A DNA stretch of 64,000 bases, from contig NZ_QWBW01000012.1 in assembly GCF_004117855.1 (NCBI RefSeq), forward strand, positions 116,908 through 180,907, read 5' to 3'. The stretch is from Modicisalibacter coralii. GTDB lineage: Bacteria > Pseudomonadota > Gammaproteobacteria > Pseudomonadales > Halomonadaceae. Under the pieces are notes generated by a model. It had not been told where the DNA came from, did no database searches, and saw only the letters and a list, made by a program, of their open reading frames with translations. The translations under genes were made by a program, and so were the position numbers. Shown here piece by piece: positions 17,849-29,559 of this stretch. Numbering within the stretch: position 1 is the stretch's first letter; every line of letters begins with the position of its first letter.

Positions 17849-17872
17849 GACCCCCGCACGAGGGCGGGGGTC
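17849..17872 (-). terminator. Hairpin between yidC and mnmE
   Basis: GACCCCCGC / GCGGGGGTC perfect 9-bp arms with a 6-nt loop. The following U-tract is short, so it may only partly terminate. Confidence 0.55.
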
Positions 17873-17894
17873 CGGGAAGATCGTTGGCGGGGGA

Positions 17895-19583
17895 CTACTT
17901 GCCCTTGGCGGGGGCAGGATCGCCGGCGATCTTGCGGGTGATGATCCACTGCTGAAGGATCGAGATGCTGTTGTTGACGATCCAGTAGATCACCAGGCCG
18001 GCCGGGAACCACAGGAAGAAGAAGGTGAAGACGATCGGCAGCATCTTCATGATCTTCGCCTGGGTGGGGTCCGGCGGCGCCGGGTTGAGCATCTGCTGTA
18101 CCCACATGGAGAGACCCATGAGGATCGGCAGCACGAAGTAGGGATCCTTCACCGACAGGTCGTTGATCCACAGCATGAACGGTGCGTGACGCAGTTCCAC
18201 CGATTCCTTGAGCATCCAGTAGAGTGCGATGAACACCGGCATCTGAATGACGATCGGCAGGCAGCCCCCCAGCGGATTGATCTTCTCCTTCTGGTAGAAC
18301 TTCATCATCTCCTGCGACATCTTCTGTCGGTCGTCGCCGAAGCGCTCCTTGATGCGCTGCATCTCGGGGCCGAGCTTGCGCATCTTGGCCATCGACTTGT
18401 AGGCCTTGGCCGAGAGCGGGAAGAGGATGATCTTGACGGTGATCGTCAGCAGTACGATCGACCAGCCCCAGTTGCCGATCACGCTGTGGATCTTGTCGAG
18501 CAGCCAGAACAGCGGATTGGCGAGGAACCACAGCCAACCGAAATCGACGGTGAGCTCGAGGTTGGGCGCCACCGCGGCCAGACGCTCCTGGACCTTGGGC
18601 CCCATGTAGAGGGTGGCGTCGAGCGTCGTTTCGCTGCCGGGGGCGACGGTCTCGGTGGGGCCGGCGAAGGCCACCACGTTACGATCCCGGGAATCGGTGG
18701 TCGCGTAGTAGAGGTTCTGCTGATTCTGTTCCGGGACCCAGGCCGAGGTGAAGTAGTGCTGGATGATCGCGGCCCAGCCGCCCTGGACGTCGCGGTTGTT
18801 GAACTGGCCGTTCTGGATCGTCTCGAAGTCGACCTTCTCGTAATGGTTGTCGGGCGAGGAGTAGGCAGCACCCAGATACGAGCTCATGCCCACGCCACCC
18901 CCGGTGGAAGGATCGGGGCTGTTGTCGCGGGCCAGTTGGCCGATGAAGCGGGCGGTGACCGGGGTCTTGCCCTGGTTGTCCAGGTGGTAGCTGACCTTGA
19001 CGGCATAGCTGTTGCGATCGAAGACCAGGCGCTTGATGACGTCGACACCGTTGACGGTGGCGTGCAGGTCGACGGTCAGCGATTCCTGGCCCTTGGCGAG
19101 GGTATAGCGGGTCTTGTCGGGATCGAAGACGATCCGTCCCTTGTGACCCTCGAGCTGGAGCCCGGACTTGGCGACGTAACTACGGGTCTTGCCATCCGAG
19201 AGCAGCACGAAGGGCCGGTCGGCATCGCGGCTCATCTTGTGCTGGGGCAGGGCCGCATAGACGATGTCGCCGCCACGGGGGTCGATACGCACATCGAGCA
19301 CATCGGTACTGACCTTGATCAGGCTGCGCCGATTGTCGGTCGCGGCCTCGTCGGCCATGGCCGGGCTGGTGCCGTCGGTCGCCGGCTTGGCCTGGTTCGA
19401 CGGGGCCGCCAGGCCCTGTTCGTCGTCGTTGCTCTGGTCACTCGCGTCAGGGGTGGCGCTGTCGCTGAAGGACGGTGCCTGGGTCTCGACGGGGCTCTGG
19501 CCGTAGTCCTGGTTCCACTGGATGACCAGCAGGTAGGCGAGAACCGCGAGCGGGATCACGAGTAGCAGTCGTTTTACGTCCAT
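17895..19583 (-). CDS. yidC: Membrane protein insertase YidC
   Basis: 562 aa, gram-negative type: an N-terminal membrane anchor (LLLVIPLAVLAYLLVIQWNQDY), a large periplasmic domain to about 340, then the conserved insertase core with the hydrophilic-groove region WGWSIVLLTITVKIILFPLSAKAY, and MGLSMWVQQMLNP. It inserts inner-membrane proteins alone or with SecYEG. In the rpmH-rnpA-yidC-mnmE operon; no yidD lies in the 62-bp gap to rnpA. Confidence 0.96.
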   Translation of the reverse strand: MDVKRLLLVIPLAVLAYLLVIQWNQDYGQSPVETQAPSFSDSATPDASDQSNDDEQGLAAPSNQAKPATDGTSPAMADEAATDNRRSLIKVSTDVLDVRIDPRGGDIVYAALPQHKMSRDADRPFVLLSDGKTRSYVAKSGLQLEGHKGRIVFDPDKTRYTLAKGQESLTVDLHATVNGVDVIKRLVFDRNSYAVKVSYHLDNQGKTPVTARFIGQLARDNSPDPSTGGGVGMSSYLGAAYSSPDNHYEKVDFETIQNGQFNNRDVQGGWAAIIQHYFTSAWVPEQNQQNLYYATTDSRDRNVVAFAGPTETVAPGSETTLDATLYMGPKVQERLAAVAPNLELTVDFGWLWFLANPLFWLLDKIHSVIGNWGWSIVLLTITVKIILFPLSAKAYKSMAKMRKLGPEMQRIKERFGDDRQKMSQEMMKFYQKEKINPLGGCLPIVIQMPVFIALYWMLKESVELRHAPFMLWINDLSVKDPYFVLPILMGLSMWVQQMLNPAPPDPTQAKIMKMLPIVFTFFFLWFPAGLVIYWIVNNSISILQQWIITRKIAGDPAPAKGK

Positions 19584-19645
19584 TAGGGATCTGCCCGATG
19601 GGATGTTGGATCATTCTGGTGACGTGCGACGCCAAGCAGTGCCGG

Positions 19646-20029
19646 TCAGGAGGATGAGGCAACGGCCGAATGCTTGCGAACCTCCTTTTCCAGGCGTCGC
19701 CACAAGCCGTGCAGCTGACGATGCAACGTGGGGTTATCCAGGTCGCTGACGCCACGGCGGGCGAGGACCACGATATCCACGTCGGGCAGACGATGCTGCC
19801 GAAGACGGATGGATTCACGCACCAGACGCTTCAAACGGTTGCGATCGACGGCACGACGAACATTCTTCTTGCTCACGACCAGCCCGACGCGAGGATGGCC
19901 CAGCGCGTTGGATCTGGCCAGGGCCAGGATCCCTCTGGCATGGACCTTGTACGTGGCGTGATCGAAAACGTAGCGATAGTCCCCGGCGTTCAGCAGACGC
20001 AATTGCCGGGGAAAGCCCTGACAGGACAT
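19646..20029 (-). CDS. rnpA: Ribonuclease P protein component
   Basis: 127-aa basic protein subunit of RNase P, which matures tRNA 5' ends. Contains the RNR motif in KKNVRRAVDRNRLKRLVRESIR and the typical VGLVVSKK strand. ATG at 20029 lies 10 bp after rpmH, the usual pairing. Good family length. Confidence 0.95.
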   Translation of the reverse strand: MSCQGFPRQLRLLNAGDYRYVFDHATYKVHARGILALARSNALGHPRVGLVVSKKNVRRAVDRNRLKRLVRESIRLRQHRLPDVDIVVLARRGVSDLDNPTLHRQLHGLWRRLEKEVRKHSAVASSS

Positions 20030-20039
20030 TCGGGGCCGA

Positions 20040-20174
20040 TCAAGCGCTCAGACGCTTGCGGCCCTTGGCACGACGGCGCGCCAGGATCTGACGACCATTC
20101 TTGGTAGCCATGCGAGCACGGAAGCCGTGCACACGCTTGCGCTTCAGAACGCTGGGTTGAAAAGTGCGTTTCAT
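20040..20174 (-). CDS. rpmH: 50S ribosomal protein L34
   Basis: 44 codons reading [20 protein letters not shown] at the start and ending KRLSA, an almost invariant protein. Start at 20174, stop at 20040. First gene of the leftward operon, facing oriC. Confidence 0.97.
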   Translation of the reverse strand: MKRTFQPSVLKRKRVHGFRARMATKNGRQILARRRAKGRKRLSA

Positions 20175-20289
20175 AACGGCGGTTTCCCACGTGATGGATT
20201 GGATTGCCAGGTGCCGGGCCCCGCGAAGGGAACGCTGGGCGGATTCGGCTCAAGGCCGGGAATTCTAGTGAATTCGCGGGCCGCGTGCA

Positions 20290-20741
20290 ATTTTTGCGCG
20301 CGATTATCCACACCCGGTTTTCGACGCTCGGCCATCAGCGGTTGCGGGGCCGTGTGTCTCGCGACTTCGCCGGTGCCCGTGGCGGGAAGATTCATCCTGG
20401 CAGGCAGTCACTACAATAACTTTTCATTTTAAATGATGTTGTTATTACTATTGGGGATACTTTTTGTGGATAACCAGGTTTTACCCTTTCGTATCAAATG
20501 CTTGGTCTATTGACACCTGCGTTGACAAGATGCCCGGAAGCTGTCGGCGGCCTGCGTTGGGCCTGTGGATGAAAGCGACGGTTGTCCACCGGGTCCGGGT
20601 TGTTCAGGCTGTGTACCCCATTCGTCAACCGTCCTGTACGTCAGTTTTCCACAGCATGCGGGCAACCCCCGCTCGTGTGGATAACTCGACCTCGGGGCGC
20701 TACAATGCCCGGTCATTCGCAAACTGGGATGGATCGCTCGC
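20290..20741. other. oriC: Chromosomal replication origin oriC
   Basis: Intergenic region between rpmH and dnaA. Perfect DnaA boxes at 20304-20312 (+), 20465-20473 (-) and 20676-20684 (-); one-mismatch boxes at 20564-20572 (TGTGGATGA) and 20645-20653 (TTTTCCACA). The AT-rich stretch 20405-20480 is a good unwinding element and includes an imperfect palindrome 20415-20446 (AATAAC...TCATTT-T-AAATGA...GTTATT). Position and content match origins of Pseudomonas-type chromosomes. The dnaA promoter must also lie here. Confidence 0.85.
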
Positions 20742-22214
20742 GTGTCGGTCGCTCTTTGGCAACAATGTCTGGATTACCTGCAGGACGAACTGAGTTCACA
20801 GCAGTTCAATACCTGGATCCGCCCGCTCCAGGCGGAGGATACGTCGTCCAACGAGCTCAGCCTGCTGGCACCCAATCGCTTCGTGCGTGACTGGGTCAGC
20901 GACAAGTACCTCAAGCGAATCAACGAGCTGCTCCGGGAACTGGCACCCGCCAAGCCACCCAAGGTGTCGCTGGCGGTGGGCAGTCGGCGTGCCGCGCCCA
21001 GCCCGCAGCCGCGGGAGCTGGGCAACCCGGTTTCCGCGAGCCGCTTTCGTCAGCCGCCTGCGCCGGCGGTACAGACGCCGCCGCGAGGCGATTACGCCGA
21101 CGAGCAGGAGATCGAGCAACTGCGTGACGAGACCGCCAGGCGTGCCTCGCCGCCGGCGGAGCGCCAGGTTCAAGTCGAGGGCAGCCTCAAGCACCAGAGC
21201 GGGCTCAATCCCAACTTCACCTTCGACACCTTCGTCGAGGGCAAGTCGAACCAGCTGGCCCGGGCGGCATCCCGGCAGGTCTCCGAGAATCCGGGGGGCG
21301 CCTACAATCCGCTGTTTCTGTATGGTGGCGTGGGTCTGGGCAAGACCCACCTGATGCATGCGGTGGGCAATCAGCTGGCGCTGCAGCGCGACAATGCGCG
21401 AGTGGTCTACCTGCACTCCGAGCGCTTCGTCGCCGACATGGTCAAGGCGCTGCAACTCAATGCCATCAATGATTTCAAGCGTTTCTATCGCAGCGTCGAT
21501 GCCTTGCTGATCGATGACATCCAGTTCTTCGCCGGCAAGGAACGTTCCCAGGAGGAGTTCTTCCACACCTTCAACGCCCTGCTCGAGGGCGGCCAGCAGA
21601 TGATTCTCACCTCGGATCGCTACCCGAAGGAGATCAGCGGGGTGGAAGAGCGCCTCAAGTCGCGTTTCGGCTGGGGGCTGACGGTGGCGATCGAGCCACC
21701 CGAGCTCGAGACACGGGTGGCGATCCTGATGAAGAAGGCCGATCAGGCCAAGGTGGACCTGCCGCATGACGCGGCCTTCTTCATCGCCCAGAAGATTCGC
21801 TCCAACGTTCGCGAGCTGGAAGGCGCGTTGAAGAAGGTGATCGCCGATTCGCACTTCATGGGCAAGCCGATCACCCAGGACTTCATTCGCGAGTCGCTCA
21901 AGGACCTGCTGGCTTTGCAGGACAAGCAGGTCGGCGTGGACAATATCCAGCGCACCGTGGCCGAGTACTACAAGATCAAGGTGGCGGACCTGCTCTCGAA
22001 GCGTCGTTCGCGCTCCGTTGCCCGGCCACGTCAGGTGGCCATGGCGCTGGCCAAGGAATTGACGAATCACAGCTTGCCGGAGATCGGTGATGCGTTCGGC
22101 GGCCGGGACCATACGACCGTACTGCACGCGTGCCGCAAGGTGCAGGCCCTTCAGGAAGAGAGCGCCGACATTCGCGAGGACTACAAGAATCTGATGCGGC
22201 TACTGACCAGCTGA
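20742..22214 (+). CDS. dnaA: Chromosomal replication initiator DnaA
   Basis: 490-aa AAA+ initiator. Domain I ([25 protein letters not shown]), a variable linker, Walker [11 protein letters not shown] near 197, Walker [10 protein letters not shown], and the domain IV signature [15 protein letters not shown] that binds DnaA boxes. GTG start at 20742 (MSVALWQQ). Directly right of oriC and heading dnaA-dnaN-recF-gyrB. Likely autoregulated by the box at 20676. Confidence 0.98.
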   Translation: MSVALWQQCLDYLQDELSSQQFNTWIRPLQAEDTSSNELSLLAPNRFVRDWVSDKYLKRINELLRELAPAKPPKVSLAVGSRRAAPSPQPRELGNPVSASRFRQPPAPAVQTPPRGDYADEQEIEQLRDETARRASPPAERQVQVEGSLKHQSGLNPNFTFDTFVEGKSNQLARAASRQVSENPGGAYNPLFLYGGVGLGKTHLMHAVGNQLALQRDNARVVYLHSERFVADMVKALQLNAINDFKRFYRSVDALLIDDIQFFAGKERSQEEFFHTFNALLEGGQQMILTSDRYPKEISGVEERLKSRFGWGLTVAIEPPELETRVAILMKKADQAKVDLPHDAAFFIAQKIRSNVRELEGALKKVIADSHFMGKPITQDFIRESLKDLLALQDKQVGVDNIQRTVAEYYKIKVADLLSKRRSRSVARPRQVAMALAKELTNHSLPEIGDAFGGRDHTTVLHACRKVQALQEESADIREDYKNLMRLLTS

Positions 22215-22278
22215 CGGATCCCGATGGCCCTCGTGACGCCCATCATCGCCTTGATATTCAGGACAGAGTGGAGTCCCC

Positions 22279-23382
22279 ATGAAATTTTCCATCTCCCGTG
22301 AAGCCCTGCTGCGCCCGCTGTCGTTGGTGGCGGGGGTGGTCGAACGACGCCAGACGCTGCCGGTCCTTTCCAACGTGCTAATCGAGGTACAGGATGCCCG
22401 CCTGGCCCTGACCGGGACGGATCTCGAAGTGGAACTGATCGGCCGGGCCGAGCCCAGTCAGGTCGACGAGCCCGGCTCGGCAACGGTGCCGGCGCGCAAG
22501 CTGATGGACATCTGCAAGTCGTTGCCCGATCAGTCGGAGATCACCTTCACGCTGGAGGAGGGCAGGGCGATTCTGCGCGCCGGTCGCTCGCGGTTCACGC
22601 TCTCCACCCTGCCGGTGGCCGAGTTTCCCAATATCGAGGATGGCCAGGTCAGCCAGGAGCTCAGCCTGCCGCGCGGGACGCTCAAGCACCTCATCGACGC
22701 CACGGGCTTCGCCATGGCCCAGCAGGACGTGCGCTATTACCTCAATGGCATGCTGCTGGAGTTCGGGCATCACCTGGTGCGTACGGTCGCCACCGACGGT
22801 CACCGTCTGGCGATGTGCACGCGTAGCGCCGAGATCGACGTCGAGCCCTCCCAGAAGCTGATCGTGCCGCGCAAGGGGGTGCTGGAACTGGCCCGGTTGC
22901 TCGATGGCAGCGACGAGCCGGTCAGCCTGACCCTGGGGGCCAATCACATCCGCGCGCATACCGGCGAATTCACCTTCACCTCCAAGCTGGTCGACGGCAA
23001 GTTCCCCGACTACGAGCGGGTCATCCCGCGAGGCGGCGACAAGACCTTCATCGCCGATCGCGCCGAGTTGCGCCAGGTCCTGTCGCGGACCTCGATCCTC
23101 TCCAACGAGAAGTATCGCGGCGTGCGCCTCAACCTGGAGAGCGGCAACCTGCGCGTGCTGGCCAACAACCCGGAGCAGGAAGAGGCCGAGGAGAACGTGG
23201 CGATCGAGTACGACGGCGATGCCATGGAGATCGGCTTCAACGTCGGCTATCTGATCGACGTGCTCAATGCCCTCGACAACGAGCGCATGCAGATGATTCT
23301 CTCCGACCCCAACAGCAGTGCGATCATGGAAGAACCGGGCGGTGGCGACGCGCTCTACGTCGTCATGCCCATGCGTCTCTGA
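22279..23382 (+). CDS. dnaN: DNA polymerase III sliding clamp (beta subunit)
   Basis: 367-aa ring clamp, full length. Starts MKFSISREALLRPLSLVAGVVERRQTLP and ends with the VVMPMRL tail typical of gammaproteobacteria. Three similar clamp folds are expected. ATG follows GGACAGAGTGGAG. 64 bp after dnaA and 51 bp before recF, probably one transcript. Confidence 0.98.
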   Translation: MKFSISREALLRPLSLVAGVVERRQTLPVLSNVLIEVQDARLALTGTDLEVELIGRAEPSQVDEPGSATVPARKLMDICKSLPDQSEITFTLEEGRAILRAGRSRFTLSTLPVAEFPNIEDGQVSQELSLPRGTLKHLIDATGFAMAQQDVRYYLNGMLLEFGHHLVRTVATDGHRLAMCTRSAEIDVEPSQKLIVPRKGVLELARLLDGSDEPVSLTLGANHIRAHTGEFTFTSKLVDGKFPDYERVIPRGGDKTFIADRAELRQVLSRTSILSNEKYRGVRLNLESGNLRVLANNPEQEEAEENVAIEYDGDAMEIGFNVGYLIDVLNALDNERMQMILSDPNSSAIMEEPGGGDALYVVMPMRL

Positions 23383-23433
23383 TCCCACCGATCGCTTGCG
23401 GAGCGCCTCCGGGCGCTCCACGGATCCGCCTCG

Positions 23434-24543
23434 ATGCCTCTCGACCGTCTCTCCTTCCTGGGATTGCGTAATCTCGCGCCGCTCGAGATGCGACCGTCGC
23501 CAGCCGTCAACCTGATCGTCGGCGATAACGGCAGCGGCAAGACCAGTCTGCTCGAGGGGATCCACATCCTCGGCATGGGACGCTCCTTTCGGACCCAGCA
23601 GGTCAAGCAGGCCATCGCCCATGCGGGCGATAGCATGACCGTCCACGGGCGTCTCGGCGGCGACCCCCCGATTCCCATCGGCGTCCGCCGCCACCGCAGC
23701 GAGAGCGAGCTGGAAATGCGCATGGCCGGCGAGCGCGTATCGCGCATCGCCCAGCTCGTCGAAGCGCTGCCGCTGCAGTTGATCAACCCCGATGCCTTCC
23801 GCCTTCTCGAAGGGTCGCCGGCGTCGCGGCGCGAGTTTCTCGACTGGGGTGTGTTTCACGTGAAACACGACTTCTTCGAGGTCTGGAAGCGGGTTCGACG
23901 CGCGTTGAAACATCGGAACGCCCTGCTCAAGCGTGATAGAATGGATGCCCAGTCGATCGTCGTCTGGGAACGTGAACTGGTGCACTGGAGCGACCGACTC
24001 GACGCCCTGCGCAGCGAATACATGACGGCCTTCCTCCCCGTGTTCGACGAGACGTTGGCCGAGTTGCTGCCGATGCCGGGGCTCGAGTTGCGCTATTACC
24101 GCGGCTGGGATCGACGACGTGAGCTGGCCGACGTGCTTGAGCAGGGCCGGGCGACGGACCATCAGATGGGCTTTACCCAGCAGGGACCGCAGCGCGCCGA
24201 TCTGCGCATTCGTGTCGAGCGTCGGCCGGCGGTCGAGGTGCTCTCCCGGGGGCAGCAGAAGCTCGTGGTCAGCGCGATGAAGCTGGCCCAGGGGCGCCTG
24301 CTCGAGGCCAGTACCGGACGCAAGTGTCTCTACTTGATCGACGATCTCGCTGCGGAGCTCGATACCGCCCATCGGCGTACCTTCTGCCACTGGCTGGAAC
24401 GTATGCAGTGTCAGGTATTCATCACCAGTGTCGACCCCGAGGCATTGGCGGGCATGTGGCAACCGGAGACGGCCGTTGCGATGTTTCACGTGAAACAGGG
24501 CCGGCTGGAGGCACACGGAACGAATGACTTCACGACGGAGTAG
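23434..24543 (+). CDS. recF: DNA replication and repair protein RecF
   Basis: 369-aa SMC-like ATPase loading RecA at gaps with RecO/RecR. Walker A GDNGSGKTSL at about residue 30, the ABC signature VLSRGQQKLVVSAMKLAQ, and Walker B LYLIDDLAAELD. Two perfect parS sites are embedded in its coding sequence, read as VFHVKHD and MFHVKQG; the second is close to the stop. gyrB starts 3 bp downstream. Confidence 0.96.
   Translation: MPLDRLSFLGLRNLAPLEMRPSPAVNLIVGDNGSGKTSLLEGIHILGMGRSFRTQQVKQAIAHAGDSMTVHGRLGGDPPIPIGVRRHRSESELEMRMAGERVSRIAQLVEALPLQLINPDAFRLLEGSPASRREFLDWGVFHVKHDFFEVWKRVRRALKHRNALLKRDRMDAQSIVVWERELVHWSDRLDALRSEYMTAFLPVFDETLAELLPMPGLELRYYRGWDRRRELADVLEQGRATDHQMGFTQQGPQRADLRIRVERRPAVEVLSRGQQKLVVSAMKLAQGRLLEASTGRKCLYLIDDLAAELDTAHRRTFCHWLERMQCQVFITSVDPEALAGMWQPETAVAMFHVKQGRLEAHGTNDFTTE
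23852..23867. promoter_or_regulatory. parS site 1 (inside recF)
   Basis: Exact TGTTTCACGTGAAACA, the palindromic ParB-binding consensus. Confidence 0.9.
24482..24497. promoter_or_regulatory. parS site 2 (3' end of recF)
   Basis: Exact TGTTTCACGTGAAACA, about 3.7 kb from the dnaA start. Confidence 0.9.
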
Positions 24544-26967
<2,424 letters not shown>

Positions 26968-26998
26968 TCCGGCGGTTGATGGCAAGAGGGTGGTGGTG

Positions 26999-27014
26999 TG
27001 TTTCACGTGAAACA
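26999..27014. promoter_or_regulatory. parS site 3 (after gyrB)
   Basis: Exact TGTTTCACGTGAAACA in the gyrB 3' intergenic gap. Confidence 0.9.
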
Positions 27015-27029
27015 TGCTGACCCCGGAAA

Positions 27030-27061
27030 ACGCCCCGGTCGACGCTCGTCGGCCGGGGCGT
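27030..27061. terminator. Terminator shared by gyrB and the convergent ydeP-like gene
   Basis: ACGCCCCGG / CCGGGGCGT arms, 9 bp, with a 14-nt loop that can pair further. TTTT follows on the minus strand; the plus-strand tail is TCTTC. Confidence 0.65.
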
Positions 27062-27092
27062 CTTCATGCAGGGCGGTCTCTACATTGTCGCC

Positions 27093-29465
27093 TCAGGCGA
27101 GGCGACGACTGCGCTCGAGCCGGATCGCCACCGCCTTGGAGGTCGGTGTGTCGGTCCCGATGCCCACGCTTTCCAGCGGCACCAGCGGGTTGGTTTCCGG
27201 GTAGTAGGCCGCACAGCAACCGGCCGGGATGGCGTAGCTGACGAGGCGGAAAGCCGCCGCTCGGCGCTCGCGATCCTGGTGTGGCTCACCCACCAGGTCG
27301 ACCCAGTCCCCGTCACGCAATCCCAGCCGTGCGAGGTCTCCGGCGTTGATGAACAGCACGCGACGTTGGCCGTGAACGCCTCGATAGCGGTCGTCATAAC
27401 CGTAGATCGTGGTGTTGTACTGGTCGTGACTGCGCAGGGTCTGCAGCGTCAGCCAGCCCGCGTCGCGACGTTCATGCAGCCGCTGGTGCATCACCGCCTC
27501 GGGCAGCTCGGCACGCGAGAACATCGCCTTGCCCGATGGCGTGGGAAAGCGCCGCTGCCGGGCCGGGTTGTCGAGGGCGAAACCGCGGGGTTGGCGCAGG
27601 CGGGCATTAAAGGCCTCGAACCCGGGGATCACGGCTTCGATCTCCGCACGAATGCGGTCGTAGTCGCTGACCCAGTTCTGCCAGTCGAGAGGCTGTCCGG
27701 CCGCCGTCTCACGCGAGGGCGTGCGGGCGAGGGTCGCCTCGGCAATACCCGCGACGATCGTCGGTTCCGAGCGCAGTGCCGGCGAGGCCGGTGCCACGCG
27801 ACCGCGGCTGGCATGCACCATCGACATGGAGTCCTCGACGCTGATCGCCTGGATCTCGCCGTCCGGCCCCTGGTGGTCGTGTTCGCTGCGCCCCAGGCAG
27901 GGCAGGATCAGCGCGTCCTCGCCGATCATCAAATGACTGCGGTTGAGTTTGGTGCTGATCTGTACGTTGAGACGCGTCCGGCCCAGTGCTGCCTCGGTTC
28001 GCGGGGTATCCGGCGTCGCCCGGGCGAAATTGCCGCCCAGGGCGACGAACACGTCCGCGTCGCCACGCTCCAGGGCGGCGATCGCCGACACCGTATTGTG
28101 TCCCGGGCGGCGCGGCAGGGGCCGGCCGTAGCGGGCCTCGAGGGCGTCGATCAGCCAGCCGGGGGCCTTCTCGTCGATGCCGACGGTGCGGTTGCCCTGA
28201 ACGTTGGAGTGACCGCGAACCGGGCACAAGCCGGCACCTTCGCGGCCCACGTGACCGCCCAGCAACAGCAGATTGACGATCTCGCGTACGGTGTCGACCG
28301 AATGCACGTGCTGGGTGATGCCCATCGCCCAGGTGGCGATGACCCGGCGTGAGTGCGCATAGACCGTCGCGGCCCGGGCGAGTTCGTCACGGCTCAGCCC
28401 GGACTGGGCCTCGATGTGCGCCCAGTCGGTGGCTTCCACCCGGGCCCGCCAGGCATCCAGGCCTTCGGTCAGAGTGTCGAGGAAAGCCCGGTCCGGTGTG
28501 TAGTCGCCGACGTCGATCATCGTGAACAGCGCCTTGGCGATGCCGCGCACCGCAGCCATGTCACCACCCAGCTTGGGCTGGAAGTAGTGCGAGCTGATGC
28601 GATGGCTGCCGCCGCTGAGCATCTCGAGCGCGTTCTGTGGATCGGCGAAGCGCTCCAGTCCCCGCTCGCGCAGCGGGTTGAAGGTGAGGATCGCCGCGCC
28701 ACGCTCGGCGGCGCGGCGCAGATCGCCGAGCATGCGAGGATGATTGGTGCCGGGATTCTGGCCGAAGACAAGAATGGCATCGGCATGTTCGAAGTCTTCC
28801 AGGGTCACCGTGCCCTTGCCGACACCCAGGCTGGCCGTCATGCCCAACCCGCTGGCCTCGTGGCACATGTTGGAGCAGTCCGGCAGGTTGTTGGTGCCAT
28901 AGACCCGGGCAAACAGCTGGTAGAGGTAGGCCGCCTCGTTGCTGGCTCGACCGGAGGTATAGAACAGCGCGCGGTCGGGGTCGATGGCGGCGAGATGATC
29001 GGCGATCAGGGCGAAGGCGTCCTCCCAATCGATGGGGTGGTAGCGGTCGCTGGCCGCGTCGTAGCGCATCGGTTCGGTGAGCCGACCCTGATCCTCGAGC
29101 CGGAAGTCATCCCAACCGCGCATCTCGCTGACGGTGTGCTGCGCGAAGAACCGTCGGGTGACCCGTTTGGCCGTGGTTTCCCACGAGACCGCCTTGACGC
29201 CGTTCTCGCAGAATTCGAAGGAGGATTCGTGCTCGGGATCGCCCCAGGCGCAGCCCGGGCAGTCGAACCCTTCAGGCTGGTTGGTGGCCAGCAGGGAGCG
29301 ACTGCCCTTGAGCGGCGACTGGTTGTGCAACAGATGGCGGCCGACGCTCTTCAGCGCCCCCCAGCCGCCCGCAGGGCCGGGGTAGGGGGCGATGCGCGGG
29401 TGGCGAGTCTTTCGAGGGTCGGCCAGGGGGAGGGGGTCGTCGGTCGGCAGGGACGAGTCGCTCAT
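27093..29465 (-). CDS. FdhF/YdeP family molybdopterin oxidoreductase
   Basis: 790-aa molybdopterin enzyme of the group related to E. coli YdeP, linked there to acid resistance. Seen: FDCPGCAWGDPE near the N-terminus (a CxxC, but not the full 4Fe-4S set of FdhF), YTSGRASNEAAYLYQLFAR, DCSNMCHEASG, FGQNPGTNHPRM, and a C-terminal MopB domain ending TDTPTSKAVAIRLER. Start at 29465 has CGGAG 8 nt upstream. Convergent with gyrB. Its substrate is unknown. A LysR gene lies 94 bp upstream in the same direction. Confidence 0.85.
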   Translation of the reverse strand: MSDSSLPTDDPLPLADPRKTRHPRIAPYPGPAGGWGALKSVGRHLLHNQSPLKGSRSLLATNQPEGFDCPGCAWGDPEHESSFEFCENGVKAVSWETTAKRVTRRFFAQHTVSEMRGWDDFRLEDQGRLTEPMRYDAASDRYHPIDWEDAFALIADHLAAIDPDRALFYTSGRASNEAAYLYQLFARVYGTNNLPDCSNMCHEASGLGMTASLGVGKGTVTLEDFEHADAILVFGQNPGTNHPRMLGDLRRAAERGAAILTFNPLRERGLERFADPQNALEMLSGGSHRISSHYFQPKLGGDMAAVRGIAKALFTMIDVGDYTPDRAFLDTLTEGLDAWRARVEATDWAHIEAQSGLSRDELARAATVYAHSRRVIATWAMGITQHVHSVDTVREIVNLLLLGGHVGREGAGLCPVRGHSNVQGNRTVGIDEKAPGWLIDALEARYGRPLPRRPGHNTVSAIAALERGDADVFVALGGNFARATPDTPRTEAALGRTRLNVQISTKLNRSHLMIGEDALILPCLGRSEHDHQGPDGEIQAISVEDSMSMVHASRGRVAPASPALRSEPTIVAGIAEATLARTPSRETAAGQPLDWQNWVSDYDRIRAEIEAVIPGFEAFNARLRQPRGFALDNPARQRRFPTPSGKAMFSRAELPEAVMHQRLHERRDAGWLTLQTLRSHDQYNTTIYGYDDRYRGVHGQRRVLFINAGDLARLGLRDGDWVDLVGEPHQDRERRAAAFRLVSYAIPAGCCAAYYPETNPLVPLESVGIGTDTPTSKAVAIRLERSRRLA

Positions 29466-29559
29466 GGGCAAGCTCCGGAGTCGAATCAATCCATTAGCTT
29501 ACGGCGATGTTGTGGCGGCGGCCAATTGTTCTGCCGGATGAGCCGATAGACGACGCCGA

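Noticed and set aside
19584..19645. yidD between rnpA and yidC
   Set aside because: Only 62 bp, and overlapping frames lack the YidD cysteine-rich motif.
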